From Poa pratensis (Eukaryota > Streptophyta > Magnoliopsida > Poales > Poaceae), in contig CAMZMU010000111.1 in assembly GCA_947311845.1 (NCBI GenBank), positions 10,421,028-10,485,027 on the forward strand: DNA of 64,000 nucleotides. The letters are read 5' to 3'. A program made the position numbers and the translations under genes. The notes under the pieces were generated by a model, which ran no database searches, was not told where the DNA came from, and was given only the letters and a program-made list of their open reading frames with translations. Positions 33,460-43,994 of this stretch are shown here, piece by piece; the stretch's first letter is position 1; each line of letters opens with the position of its first letter.

Positions 33460-34382
33460 TGTGACCACGATTATTCAGTCTTCACCACCTAATATGATAT
33501 TTTGGTGAGACTTAATTTGGCTTAGACTCATGTCGCTTTACCGACAAGGTTGAACTCGGTTAAGATGTCACAAGGTCCGATGAGTTTCGTTGGAATTTAT
33601 GTGGGAATGGTAAATTCTCGGTAGATTCCATATAAAGAGTGTTAGTCTATTCTGATTTTTCAGTCGATAATAATAAAAAATACGGCAAAGGAAGATTTCG
33701 CTTAAACTGAAAGTTTTTACATATCCTTATGTCCCTTATGTCATTTTAACAAATGATAGCCTTGTTAAGTTAAACTGTCACGTCACTACGAAGTGCATTT
33801 TTTATCCACAACAGGAGACAATAAAGCACATATTCTTCCAGTGTAGATTTGCACGTTCTATTTGGTCACTGGTCAACTATCCAGATGGTTTCTAACTTGT
33901 ATCCACCCAAGTCCGTTGCTAATATATCTGGCAATTGGTTACATATGATCGATAATAAGTTTAGAACTATTTTTAGGGTAGGAGCGATTAACGTTATGTG
34001 GTCGCTTTGGATATGTACAAAAGACAAGGTTTTCAATGATAAAATTTCTCTCATTTGCAGGTACTCTACCGATGCACATGTATTCTCCGTTTGTGGTCTA
34101 CATTATAACGGTCGGGGTTTCGAGGCCTCTTTACAGAGGCTTGTGCACGAGTAGAATAGGAGGCGAGCGACATTTTTATCCAACATGGATTGTCGCTTGA
34201 TCGTCGGATTGGTCCTCCGTAGGCCTTGACGTTTTACCTCCACATGATTGTAATTCGTCAAGTGCTACTTTGTATTTCCTTTCTTGGAACTATCAAATTG
34301 TAGCCGTGTGCATACTAGTATACAGAGGCCGGATGTAATGATTAAACCTTTTAAATAATAAAGCCCTTTATCAAAAAAAGAT
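33460..34382 (+). mobile_element. 5'-truncated LINE (L1-type) retrotransposon
   Basis: The insert ends in an A-rich tail (about 34372-34379) and is flanked by imperfect direct repeats at 33441-33459 and 34383-34400 (GTACTgTATAACCACCcAT against GTACTcTATAACCACCAT). The body encodes the C-terminal zinc-binding 'zf-RVT' part of a LINE ORF2: ETIKHIFFQCRFARSIWS (about 33816-33870), then after frame changes SVANISGNWLHM and VMWSLWICTKDKVFNDK (33905-34050). Only ~0.9 kb remains, so reverse transcriptase and endonuclease are absent. Several stops and frame changes show it is dead. Confidence 0.85.
33812..34154 (+). pseudogene. LINE ORF2 C-terminal remnant (zf-RVT)
   Basis: The remnant starts with a glutamate-rich ETIKHIFFQC motif. 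The paired cysteines of the zf-RVT domain are only partly kept. The second segment is open to the TAG after a LVHE ending at 34154. It aligns in order with grass L1 ORF2 ends as remembered. It has no start codon of its own and no functional prospect. Confidence 0.7.
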
Positions 34383-34400
34383 GTACTCTATAACCACCAT

Positions 34401-35083
34401 GGGGTATATAAGGGACGACGAATATCTGAGGGAATAACTCGTACGATGGAACAAGAACCTGTAGTCCATCTTGCAGGGAGCTGGATAGCTAGCTTGGTCA
34501 TGAAATGAAGCCATGCAAATCTCCAAAGGCTCCTCGTGTCACGGACGCGTCCCTCTCTGCTGTCCTCCCATGCCAGATTGCAACTCTTTTTCACTAGGGC
34601 CATCCGGCCATGGCTCCCGTAGTCCCGTTTGATTCCTTTTTTACCTCTCGCGCGTTAGCTGCAAGTGTTGTTGGGTCTACGGCATACAGTCGTGTTGGTT
34701 AATACGTAACCAAATGGAACATCTACTTCGTTGATATTTTCTAAACCAGGCTAATCCCTTTTCAATTAATCACTTAGCGGAAATACATGGTTCTTACAGA
34801 AATAATTGAAGGGAGTAGGAAAGTTGGGATAGAGAGATGGGGCACTAGTACTCCTAGGGGGCAAAACCTACTATCACTAGTGAAACAATTCAGAGTTCTT
34901 AAGAAATAAGCAAGACAACATTGTCACGACAAGGACAATGAGCTTTCCTTTCCACCGGCTCCGGCACAGGAATCAGCCCCAACGACGGCACCGGTACTGG
35001 TGAACGGGGCGCATGATGAATACAGAGAGGACGCCTGGCCACAACCACAATGCGGTGGGGGGGGGGGGGGGGGGGGGGCATGC
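34401..35083. other. No recognised gene; contains a 22-base G run
   Basis: Mixed single-copy-like sequence. A tract of 22 consecutive G (35057-35078) stands just before the candidate LTR; it could form a G-quadruplex and is also a place where read length errors are common. Confidence 0.5.
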
Positions 35084-35088
35084 AGGAG

Positions 35089-38000
35089 TGTAACGCCCCG
35101 GGGTTTTTCCCCAATTAGATTTGTTTGTTTTTCTTTTTTCGCATCATCATGACATCACGCATCATGAGCATTGCACTATTTTGTCAATAAAATTATTTTG
35201 GTAAACTCTATTTTGTTCTTCAAATACATTTCCCTCCATCTCGGTTCGCCTCTGTTTTATAAAAACATAGTTTTTGTCAAATGGTTTTGCAAAAGAAAAT
35301 AATAAAAGAAAAGGTTTTGCAAATAAAAATGTTTTGAGGAAGAGAGAGAGCAGCCCGACCTAGCCAGTTTTGGCCCAAAGCCCACCTAAGCTGAAACCCT
35401 AGGTTTCCCCTGGAAACTTCCTCTTCCTCCCCTACGTTTTGCAGCCGCCTCCCTGCCCTTCCTCTTTTTGCATCTGGGTCCTCCCACCCTCTCTCTATTC
35501 TTTTTCTTTTTGCAATTCGGTCCCTCCACCTTATCCCTCTACTCTCTCTCCTCCCCTTCTCTTCTTCTCTCCTGGCCACACAACGCACGCACACAGACCA
35601 CGCCACACCACGCACGCACGCGCACGGGAGAGCTTCCCCGAGCTTCCTCCTCCCCGGCCCGCAGCCTCCGGCCGCACCTCGCCGCGCCGCTCCACCCCTG
35701 TGCCGTCGCCTTTCTCCTCCCTAGCCGAGCCCGAGCCGCCCCGTGCTCCTCTTCCTCTCCTCCACCTCGCCTCCCTCCCTGAGTCTCCTCCTCCGCTCCG
35801 GTCCCGGCCGCCGGCCGCCGCCGCCTCCCCCGGCCGACTGCAGCCGCTGCGCCGCCGTGGGCCTCCTCCCCATCGCCTCCTCGAACGCGCCTCGCTTCTC
35901 CCGAGCGCCGCAGCGCCGTGGCCTGCTCCGGCCCGGCTCCACCTCGACCCGCGTCCGCGGCCTCCCGTGCGGGCCGGTGCGCCGTCTCCTCTGCCCTGAC
36001 GCCGTGGCCGCCTCCTGCTCCTGCCCGCCGACCGTCGCCCCCCTTCGCTCGCAATGTGTTCGGTGAAATGCCCGCAAGAAAATCTGGCACTGTGTTGCCG
36101 TCCGTGATGTCCACCCGTCGAGGTGCTGCCTTCGTGTGAGCCCGTGCGTGTCTTCCGGTGCCCGTGTCCGTGTTGCCGTGCTCACGCGTGCGCCTTTCCG
36201 GTGCCCATGTCCGTGTGCGCCGTGTTCCTCCCGGTACCCGTGTCCGCGTGCCGTGCTCCTTCGTGCCCGTGAACGATAACAAGATCTGCCACGACGATGA
36301 GCCGTGAACAACGACGAACGTGGCAAGTTCTCTGTGTCCGTGACCGTTGACAAGATCCGCCACGACGATGAACCGTGAACGACGACGACCGAGTACAACT
36401 ACTTCCACGACACCGACAAACGATGACGTTTCGGTTCGGTGACGACTACATCCTCGACGTCGACTACTTGCTCTATAGATCGAAGATGCCGACTTTGACC
36501 CCCGGAGGTCCCACGACCGACGTGCGAACCCGAACCCAAACCCTATACCTAGATACCTATTTTATAAAAAAATCATCTATCTTGCGCATCTCATATCTTT
36601 CATGCATGTGTTGCATATCTTGGGGTGTGGTGGTTTAGCATTCACCTAATAAATAAATATGGAGTGCGCGGGATATTCGATAAATGTCCCGACTTCATTT
36701 AAATTGAGTAGATCACCCTTGCCTTGTGTTGCTATGTTAATCAACATTTAAGTTGTGGTTAGATAAATAACTTGAACCTTAATATTAATTGTCGGAATCC
36801 CGGTTCTGTTTAATTTGGTTTAAGTTGCATCTTGCCCTGTCATGCATCATCTTCTGAACATGCTGGATCTTTTGCCGCAGTTCTAAGATACATCTTTTGC
36901 GCTTTCCAGTGTTTGTTGCTACTTCGCGAATAGGACGTTGAGATGATGTGAGCAACGACAAGTTCTTCCTTGCTGGATTCCAGGCAAGCACTGTTCTCTT
37001 GTTCCCAATGCATTGTCTTTCATTCTTGCCGTTGATCTCTGCTATCCTTATGTTGCGATGCTTATGCGATCCTATCCATGTTTACCCTGCTGCCATGATA
37101 TAGCTCCACCTCCACATCCTATCACCCTGTTGTTTGTTTACCTTGTTGGTCTTGCGAGTCGTAGCGCATGCTTAGGTTGTTACCTTTATCTTCTTGTTAT
37201 TACATGTATCTTTAAAGCCCTGGTAAGTGGCTACATGTTTATCTGTTGCGGGACGATTGTTATCTTAATGATAAGGCACCGGTGGAAGGCCAGTTTGGTG
37301 CTTTGTTTCGCTAGTGTCGCCCTAGGACCTGAGTTCTTATCCTCGGATCCAAGACTGAGCGCGCTAACCACATGTGGGACCTTAATGGGACTCCCGCAAC
37401 CCGTGACCCGATCCGCAGCCTTGTCCAGGGCGCCGCAAGTAGTTTGGGCTTTCCATTTGGCGTACTCACATCCCCTTTCATGCATGCAGGTGAAGATGAT
37501 ATTTATGATGATGGTACTTAACCGATGTGCGTACAATTTTAAAGGATTGTGGACGCCTCCCAACCGGGTAGCTACCCTAGAGGAGGCCTGGGAAGGTAGT
37601 GTCTCATAAACGGTTGGGTCTGTGTCGGAGCCTCGGCAGGAGTCTTGATGCGGGTAAGATCCTAGCTAGGTGGTTCCCTGGACTCGGCCAAAGAGAAGTG
37701 AAAGGTCGTGTCGATCGCTTCCGCGGCAATTCGATGCGTGTGGTTAGACAATAATGCACCCCCGCAGGATTAAATCTTTTCGAAAAGCCGTGTCCGCGGT
37801 TATGGACGACTTGGTGAAGATGCTGGCTAACAAGATCATAGACAACTTACACTTAGTAATGATAGCTCTTAAACTTGCTTCGTTGTGTGAGTGCCTTTGG
37901 ATTGCTTACTCGTGGGTTAATCGAGTGAGTGATAATCGGCTGGGTATTGTTTGGTGTTAGCATCTAGCTGGTTCGTTGCTCGTGTTCTTATCCCTATCTT

Positions 38001-38555
38001 ATAGACGAAAGTTGTAGCGTGTCTTCTGTAGATGGCTTAGTGCTGCTGCTGCAGTCTACCAATCCTTTATATTTTGGGAGCCTTTGTATTGGTTCCAAGT
38101 GTTCTTTGCTTGCTAGGTAAATTCCATTACCTGACCCAATCTTTTTTGGGTTGTTTTGCACTGAACAGTCAACAGGTTTGAAGTCTGACGACGTTAGCTT
38201 GGGAATCCCTCCGGCTTGGACTGGGCAGGGATATGGATGCCATGGTTATCTTCAGGACTCTTAGTCCGATTTGTATCTTGTCCGTAGTCGGACACTATTT
38301 TGCTTTCGCTGTGATTTGTATCTTTGTAATGTATCAGTTGTATCCTGACTCGTTTGAGTCGATCTTGTATATATATTTTCTTTCGGCTGTTGTTGTAGAT
38401 TCTTTCGTGAACTGTTGTAATGTTATCACAATTCCACCACATAACGCGCATGTTTCGGCGTGCACGTTATGTCTGGTGGGCGTCCTGAGATCGTTATTAT
38501 GCGGGTTTTGGCGGGATCGTTGAAATCCGCATGGTACCGATTTTGGGGCGGCACA
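35089..38555 (+). mobile_element. Candidate solo LTR (about 3.5 kb)
   Basis: The block starts TGTAACGCCCC and ends GGGGCGGCACA, an imperfect inverted pair with TG...CA ends. It is flanked by AGGAG (35084-35088) and AGGCG (38556-38560), a 5-bp duplication with one mismatch. Inside are a C/T- and GC-rich 5' part (35430-36400) and an AT-richer 3' part. No gag, pol, second LTR copy, primer site or long credible open frame is present; the Pro/Ser/Arg-rich frames at 35439-36408 are low-complexity. Such length is unusual but large LTRs exist in Triticeae gypsy and LARD elements. Orientation is assumed. Confidence 0.55.
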
Positions 38556-38560
38556 AGGCG

Positions 38561-39842
38561 GCCATCGAGTCTTCCATCCACCACCGCTAGATCAAACCCC
38601 ACCACTTAATGGTGACGAAATCAGAAGCCTCGATCAAGACTATGCAGGTTCCTCAAGGTTGCCGCCACAATTAGCTGATGACACTTCCGACGAGCTAGCA
38701 TTGAGGCATCAAGTTCCTCGATGAGGGTGGCGCTGGGATAGGCATCTTCCTCACGCCGTAGCTGGAAATGATGCTAGATCTAGGGTTTAACTTAATATCA
38801 ATTCTTAAATTCCATTTAAGTTTTAAAATGTACGCTTGTTATATTTTGTTTATAAGTGTTCGCCGAATTTTTAGTTTAGTTTTGCAAATTATGAAAAAAT
38901 GATCAAAAGTGAAACTGGGCCGGCCGTTTGGAGGGTGCCGCTCTGGGAGGCTAGCTGGGAATGGCCGGACAACTATCCGGCACACTCTGAAGTGGACACA
39001 ATTTATGAGGTGCCTTGTTGAGATGCTCTAAACACAATAACCATCGGTAATGTCATCCCGTATTTCTTGAAGGAAATTTGTTCCATGTTGTTCAGATTGA
39101 CAAAACAAAACTTGCCAAATCAAAAAAGCATGAAACCATGACGTTGTCAAATAGATCTTGTATAACAAACAATCATGGATGTAGATAAGATTGTATTGTA
39201 CCAACGTGAAAAATCTCAAATCAAAGTAATTCATATTCTAAGCTACAAAAAAAATAACAAAATCTGACAGATTTGGAAGAGTTGATATCTTTGTACTATG
39301 CACTACTTTCTAATGTCAGACTTAAGTTTCTTTAGGAGCCCAGAATACAAGTTATTTCTACTTGAGATTTTACATGTTTGTATAGTACAACATTGCCTAC
39401 ATCGAGTTTTTTTTTAAAATCAAAATAAAGAGCCCCCCTATAGCCCGCCCGGACCTCATTTGTCGATTCTCATGTTCATATCGCTGCCCAACATGCACGG
39501 TTCCTCCAAACCTTTTGATGTCGCATCGCTTCCTGTCAGCCTCTGGCGTTGGCGCGGCCACCGGGAGACCATCATCTAGACCCACTCATCGCGGGGCTCC
39601 GGTAAAACCCCGCCCCCCGTATACCCTCAACAGTCAACTCCAACTCTCTGGCACGCCACCGCCGGGCATTGCCACCATTGGCTCGCTCCTGGAGGTAAAC
39701 AAGATCATACTTCGTGTTTTCTTAGCAAAAGAAAAAATCTAACGTACGTGCACTTTTTATCTGGAAGCGCATGCAAAGTGTAGTAATTTAGCTCAGAAGT
39801 CACATGCATACGTACTGTAGTTAGTATGTAGCGGCACTAGGC
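38561..39842. other. No recognised gene
   Basis: Likely repeat-derived AT-rich DNA to about 39410. The stretch 38930-39005 ends in 'gagatgctcta', a phrase common at ends of class II repeats. 39430-39690 has short open frames without domains. 39780-39840 looks like upstream promoter DNA of the next feature. Confidence 0.3.
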
Positions 39843-39850
39843 TATATATA
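39843..39850 (+). promoter_or_regulatory. TATA box of a possible host transcript
   Basis: TATATATA sits in a small palindrome (ggctatatatagcc). It is followed by a C/T-rich, TSS-like stretch and a GC-rich leader (39940-40009) that, without the retroposed insert, would continue at 41024. Confidence 0.45.
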
Positions 39851-40009
39851 GCCTATGATCATACGAGGACCCGATCGATCAGCCTGCTTTTTCTTTTCTT
39901 TGCCCTCTGCCTTGTCCGCCTAGCCGCTACAGTAGCAGCACAGACGCGCGCACGTCGCCGGAGCAGATCGATCAGTTCATCGCAGGCCGCGAGATCAGGC
40001 CCCGCCGGC

Positions 40010-41006
40010 AGCCATGGCGCTACAGATCATGCGTTGCGGCGGCATGTTGGTCCGATCTGGGCCCAACCCTGGGCCCGATCTGGGCCGGAAGGGCCACGGC
40101 CGTGCCAGGCTCGGCGAGACGGCGGAGATGGCGACGGTGACACCCAGACGCCTGAGTTCGTGCTGGATGTTGGTGGTGGTGCGCCGGCCCTGACCCGATC
40201 TGGTCGGGTTACTTCATATTTGCGCGGCTGCTGCTCGGCGGCCGCTATGTGGGTTGGCAGGGCAGGAGGCGCCGCCGTGGACGCGGAGGTGTTGCATCCT
40301 CCTGATGGTGGATCGACAAGCAAGACGTGCTGCGGGCGTGTCGACGCCCGTTGCGTGGGAGAGATGGTGGAAGGCTAAAGGGAGAGGAATGCCGCCGCTG
40401 CGGTTGTTGCATCCTCCGCGGGAGATGAATGGCCCACAGGCGTTGCATCCTCGAGGAGACGAATGGCGCCTAGTATTTGGTTGCATCCTTCCGTTGGGAG
40501 AAGAATGGCGCCGCAGCGGAGGTTGCATCCTCCGTTCAGTGGGGGACGTGGCTGCAAGGTGGAAGCACTTCGAGCTTGCCGGGGAAGTGCGGTTGGCCGT
40601 GGAGGCAGGGTAGTGGTTTGGTGTGTTGACTGGTTTGGATCCTGGGTTCGGGCTATGCAGGTGGGACTGCCGGCGAAAGCCGTACTCCAGCTTTGGCCGG
40701 AGTCGTCGATGGTGGCGCCTTCGAGCGTCGCTCACTCGTTGGAGGCATCGATGTAGCTGTTCCCACTTTGCATTTTTCGACGTGCTCCAGGGGAAACACT
40801 TGACCTAGTCTTCTAGATCAGACGATGGCGGCGCCTTCCGGCGTCGTGTTCCCTCTTGGGGGCATCGTTTTGGAGGTGGATCCGGCCAGAGGGGTTCGTG
40901 GCTCGCTAGGATGTGTGTTGTATGGTTTTTGGGTCCGGTTTCCCTCATAAACTGGACCAACCTTCTATCTATTCATTGAATTTAGCAGTTCTCCTGCTAA
41001 CATCAA
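40010..41006 (+). mobile_element. Retroposed ~1-kb element with 17-bp target duplication
   Basis: The insert is flanked by GATCAGGCCCCGCCGGC (39993-40009) and GATAAGGCCCCGCCGGC (41007-41023), identical except one base. Long duplications of this kind are left by LINE-type retroposition. The 3' end ('tttagcagttctcctgctaacatcaa') resembles non-LTR tails but has no long poly-A. The body is GC-rich, with five spaced copies of GTTGCATCCTCC-like units (about 40290, 40406, 40443, 40480 and 40525). No reverse transcriptase is present, so it was moved in trans. Confidence 0.65.
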
Positions 41007-41096
41007 GATAAGGCCCCGCCGGCTCGACAACAGCGTGACGCCACGCCGCTGCGACTGTCCCTTGGCGTCGCCGCTGAGTCAGCGTGGCATTCAAGC

Positions 41097-41261
41097 ATGC
41101 AGAGCGAGGTGGCGTACGCGGGCAATCACGAAAGCGCCGTCATCGCTGCAAGCAGGTCGCGTCGGCGGTGCCGCTCCCGTCTTTCCGGCGCCGGCAGCGA
41201 GCGGAAGCCGGGCTGGCACTGTTCGCGCAGTGTCTCGCACTCGCTCGACGCGGCCGGGTGA
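41097..41261 (+). CDS. Small open frame downstream of the interrupted leader, unrecognised
   Basis: A 54-codon frame (ATG 41097, TGA 41259-41261) begins MQSEVAYAGNHESAVIAAS and becomes Arg/Ser-rich. It is the first ATG after the leader once the inserted element is disregarded. A CAG|GTCGCG at about 41155 might be a splice donor instead. Longer overlapping frames on both strands also exist. No domain is known; it is listed as the best candidate for the host transcript of the TATA box at 39843. Confidence 0.25.
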   Translation: MQSEVAYAGNHESAVIAASRSRRRCRSRLSGAGSERKPGWHCSRSVSHSLDAAG

Positions 41262-41555
41262 ACGGATCGAGCGTCGTCGGAGCGCGCTCGTGATCGGCAT
41301 AGACGCTGGCCGGCCCGTGGTACGTACGCGCAGCCGGCCGGGGACCGGCCGGCGGGGCAGGGCAGGGCGTGCATGCATAGGTTTAAAGCTGTTACGTATG
41401 GCATGCACAGATGCACTGGCACTGCCGTCTGCGCCACGCCATTGTACAGGGGAAAGCGCGCCTGAGCCCTGGTGACTCTGAGCCAATGAACCGAACTAAC
41501 ATGCGTCTCGATCGGCTGACTTACGTGTAGCGTACACTGAAAAAGAATAGGGTAA

Positions 41556-42531
41556 CGATGACTCCAACGGGCCGACACATCGAGTCCGTTTGTGTCCGGA
41601 TGGGAAAAATCAACTCCCAACGGGCAGACGGAAACGGACAGGCGGTCCGTTTTGTGTCCCTTTTGTGTCCGACCTGACGCATTTCTGGACCAAATTTGGG
41701 TCAGGTTTAGATCGTGGGCGGACAAAAAGGGACAGAAAAAGCGTCCGGTGCGTCCGTCGCGTGTCCTCCCTGTCCGCGTGCTACCCCACATGGCAGCCAA
41801 AGAAATTGTCTCTCTCCTCCTTCTCCCACCTACCCCCGATTCTCTCTCTGAAAAATCCCCACCGCACCTCGCTGCTGCTCATGGCTGCTGCTGCTCGAGC
41901 GAGCTGGTCTCGCCGGCGTCGCACCACCCGCTCGAGCCCTCCGCCTCGTGAAGCGATTCGACACCAAGGTCTTCGTCGCCGTCGACCGTGGCTGCGACCG
42001 CACGGAGTTAACCTTCTCGACGCGCTCCTCGCTCGACGCCCCGAACTCAGCCGCGCCGCCGCGTCTCTACTCCGCTCCGCCGGGGCGCTCGATCTCACAG
42101 CCGTGGTCTGCTGCCTCCAGCTCCTGGGACGGCTGACGGCGCCCCAGCCCGAGCACACGCCTGAGTGGAGCTCCCAGGTGTCGAGCACGCGCGCCCCTGC
42201 TGACCGGCCGTGCCTCCGTGCGAGCTCATGGCCTCCGTGCGAGTTCTGCTCTCTCTTGCTACTCTGCTCTCTCTCTTGCATCACGGCAGCAACTAGCACC
42301 CAAGTATTGTCTCCCTCCCGATCTTGACCAGCGACTCAATCTAGACGCGGTCAGCTGTGCCGAGATGTGTAGCGTCTGGATGAGGAAGAAGACCCGGACA
42401 AATTCCAAATGCGTCGGCAGCGTTGAGTGCACCCTCCGGATGCGCGGTGTCCGCCCCTGTCCGCTCAGTCGGACCACGACGCAAACGGACACAATTTAGT
42501 ATCTGTTTGTGTCGCTCCGTTGGAGTCATCC
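41556..42531. mobile_element. Harbinger-like non-autonomous TIR element carrying a gene-like fragment
   Basis: Inverted ends GATGACTCCAACGG (41557) and CCGTTGGAGTCATC (ending 42530) are flanked by TAA at 41553-41555 and 42532-42534, as expected for PIF/Harbinger. Subterminal 'tgtccg' and 'aacggac' motifs repeat near both ends. The centre (about 41880-42290) is GC-rich with exon-like frames (for example NLLDALLARRPELSRAAASL in the frame 41590-42327) not seen in simple MITEs. It may be a captured gene fragment. No transposase is present. Confidence 0.7.
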
Positions 42532-42534
42532 TAA

Positions 42535-43910
42535 GCGTACTTGATCTCTCTTCTTTCGACAACGAATGTACTACGAGTGAGCTGGGGGTTTCTCTTAGGG
42601 TTGCATGATGTTGGTGTCGTGGTCCATATGTGCATGCATAAACCCGAACGATTAACACAGCAGAAGGGCCACACGACACAATCTTAAATACATGACAGTC
42701 TCTGACCGAGCGCGGGCAGGAAGATAACCTCTCCTCTGCAAGACTGCGACTCGATCTTTGCGACACTCACGGGGAGTAGACGACTGTCGAGAACAGAGAT
42801 ACATCCAAGCTTTGCAAATGATAAGCCTGGCCGGCCGGTCCCAACAAAAAATCAGAGGGACACATGCATGCATGCCCGTCCACACGAAAGCATCCGACCA
42901 GCACTGTGCCCACGACAATACCCTATACACACGTGACGCACGTACTTTTACCCGGCGGCCAGATCGATCGACATCTCTTTCAGCATTCATCGGCATGCAT
43001 GCATGCGGCAGCAGCAGAGCAGCTATCCATTCTGAGATGCACGCGTCCGCATGTGAAGCCGTGGGTTGATTAATTAGATATATCTCACCAAGTTGAATCC
43101 CAGGATTAATATTAAGATGGTGAACTGATATGGAGGGCGATAGAATCCGACAAGCAGAATGTCAAACGATGAGGGTATATATACTTTCCGGCACAAGCAC
43201 AAGGGCTGCCTTTTTGTGCCTTAAGATGCACATCTACCCATCCCGCCGTTAACGAGGCAATCTGCAAGGGCGGCTGCATGCAGCAACATGATCAACGACA
43301 GAGAGTGTATTATGAACATTCGTCTATTATTTTGTTATGACTAAATTGATCTACAAGTACACTAGGCCGACCGATGACTCTAACTTAAAAAGGCCATCCA
43401 CACATTAAGTTGACGATAAGCATGCATCGCCTTTAGACATGAGAAATTTTGTCGGATTTAATTAGTTGAATGTAGACACACAGTGGTACACTCTACATTG
43501 CGACAGACACTTGCTTTATGCAGGCGACATTCATATCTCTGTAGTCGACATAGTAATAGACTTCTTTTCACTGTGCATGTCACGGATTACACACCTTTGG
43601 CACTGAATCACGGCCACCGGGCGGGCCACTGAAGGGGACTCAGCTCGTGACGCATGTGGGAAGTTTTTGGAGGATTCTCATGACGAGGACGAGAAGAGGG
43701 CCTCGTGCATGCGCGCGCACTCCCGCGTGCGAGCATGCATGCATGCATGTCTACGTACTGGGCGATCGACCGGTATTTACTGCAGCATGCAGGGCATATC
43801 CACTATCTACTGAGAAAAAACGATTATGAAGTGTACGATCACCGTGCTAGATATAGGATTCGATCTGTGGGAATTTTCCCACGGAGTCAAGGACTTCAAA
43901 GAAACCTACA
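42535..43910. other. No recognised gene
   Basis: Mostly unique-looking sequence with ATGCATGC-type simple runs (42865, 42993 and 43735). Short open frames carry no domains. Confidence 0.35.
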
Positions 43911-43994
43911 AAATTAATATGAAGTGCTTTTCTATACTGTAAAAAAAATATCAAGAGGTCGTTAGACATGTTGAAAAATATTTATAGGTGTTTA
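43911..43994 (+). repeat. Copy 1 of a direct duplication, split by Helitron H1
   Basis: This block plus 46026-46135 matches 46311-46500. The match runs from 'atgaagtgctttactatac' through 'ttataggtgttta', stops where the Helitron begins, and resumes after it ('ataactatga'). Confidence 0.85.

Noticed and set aside
35439..36408. Long Pro/Ser/Arg-rich frames on both strands
   Set aside because: Low-complexity GC-rich sequence inside the candidate LTR; no known domain.
42860..43745. ATGCATGC runs considered as a regulatory (RY) element cluster
   Set aside because: RY-like CATGCA words are scattered and tied to simple repeats without a nearby gene.
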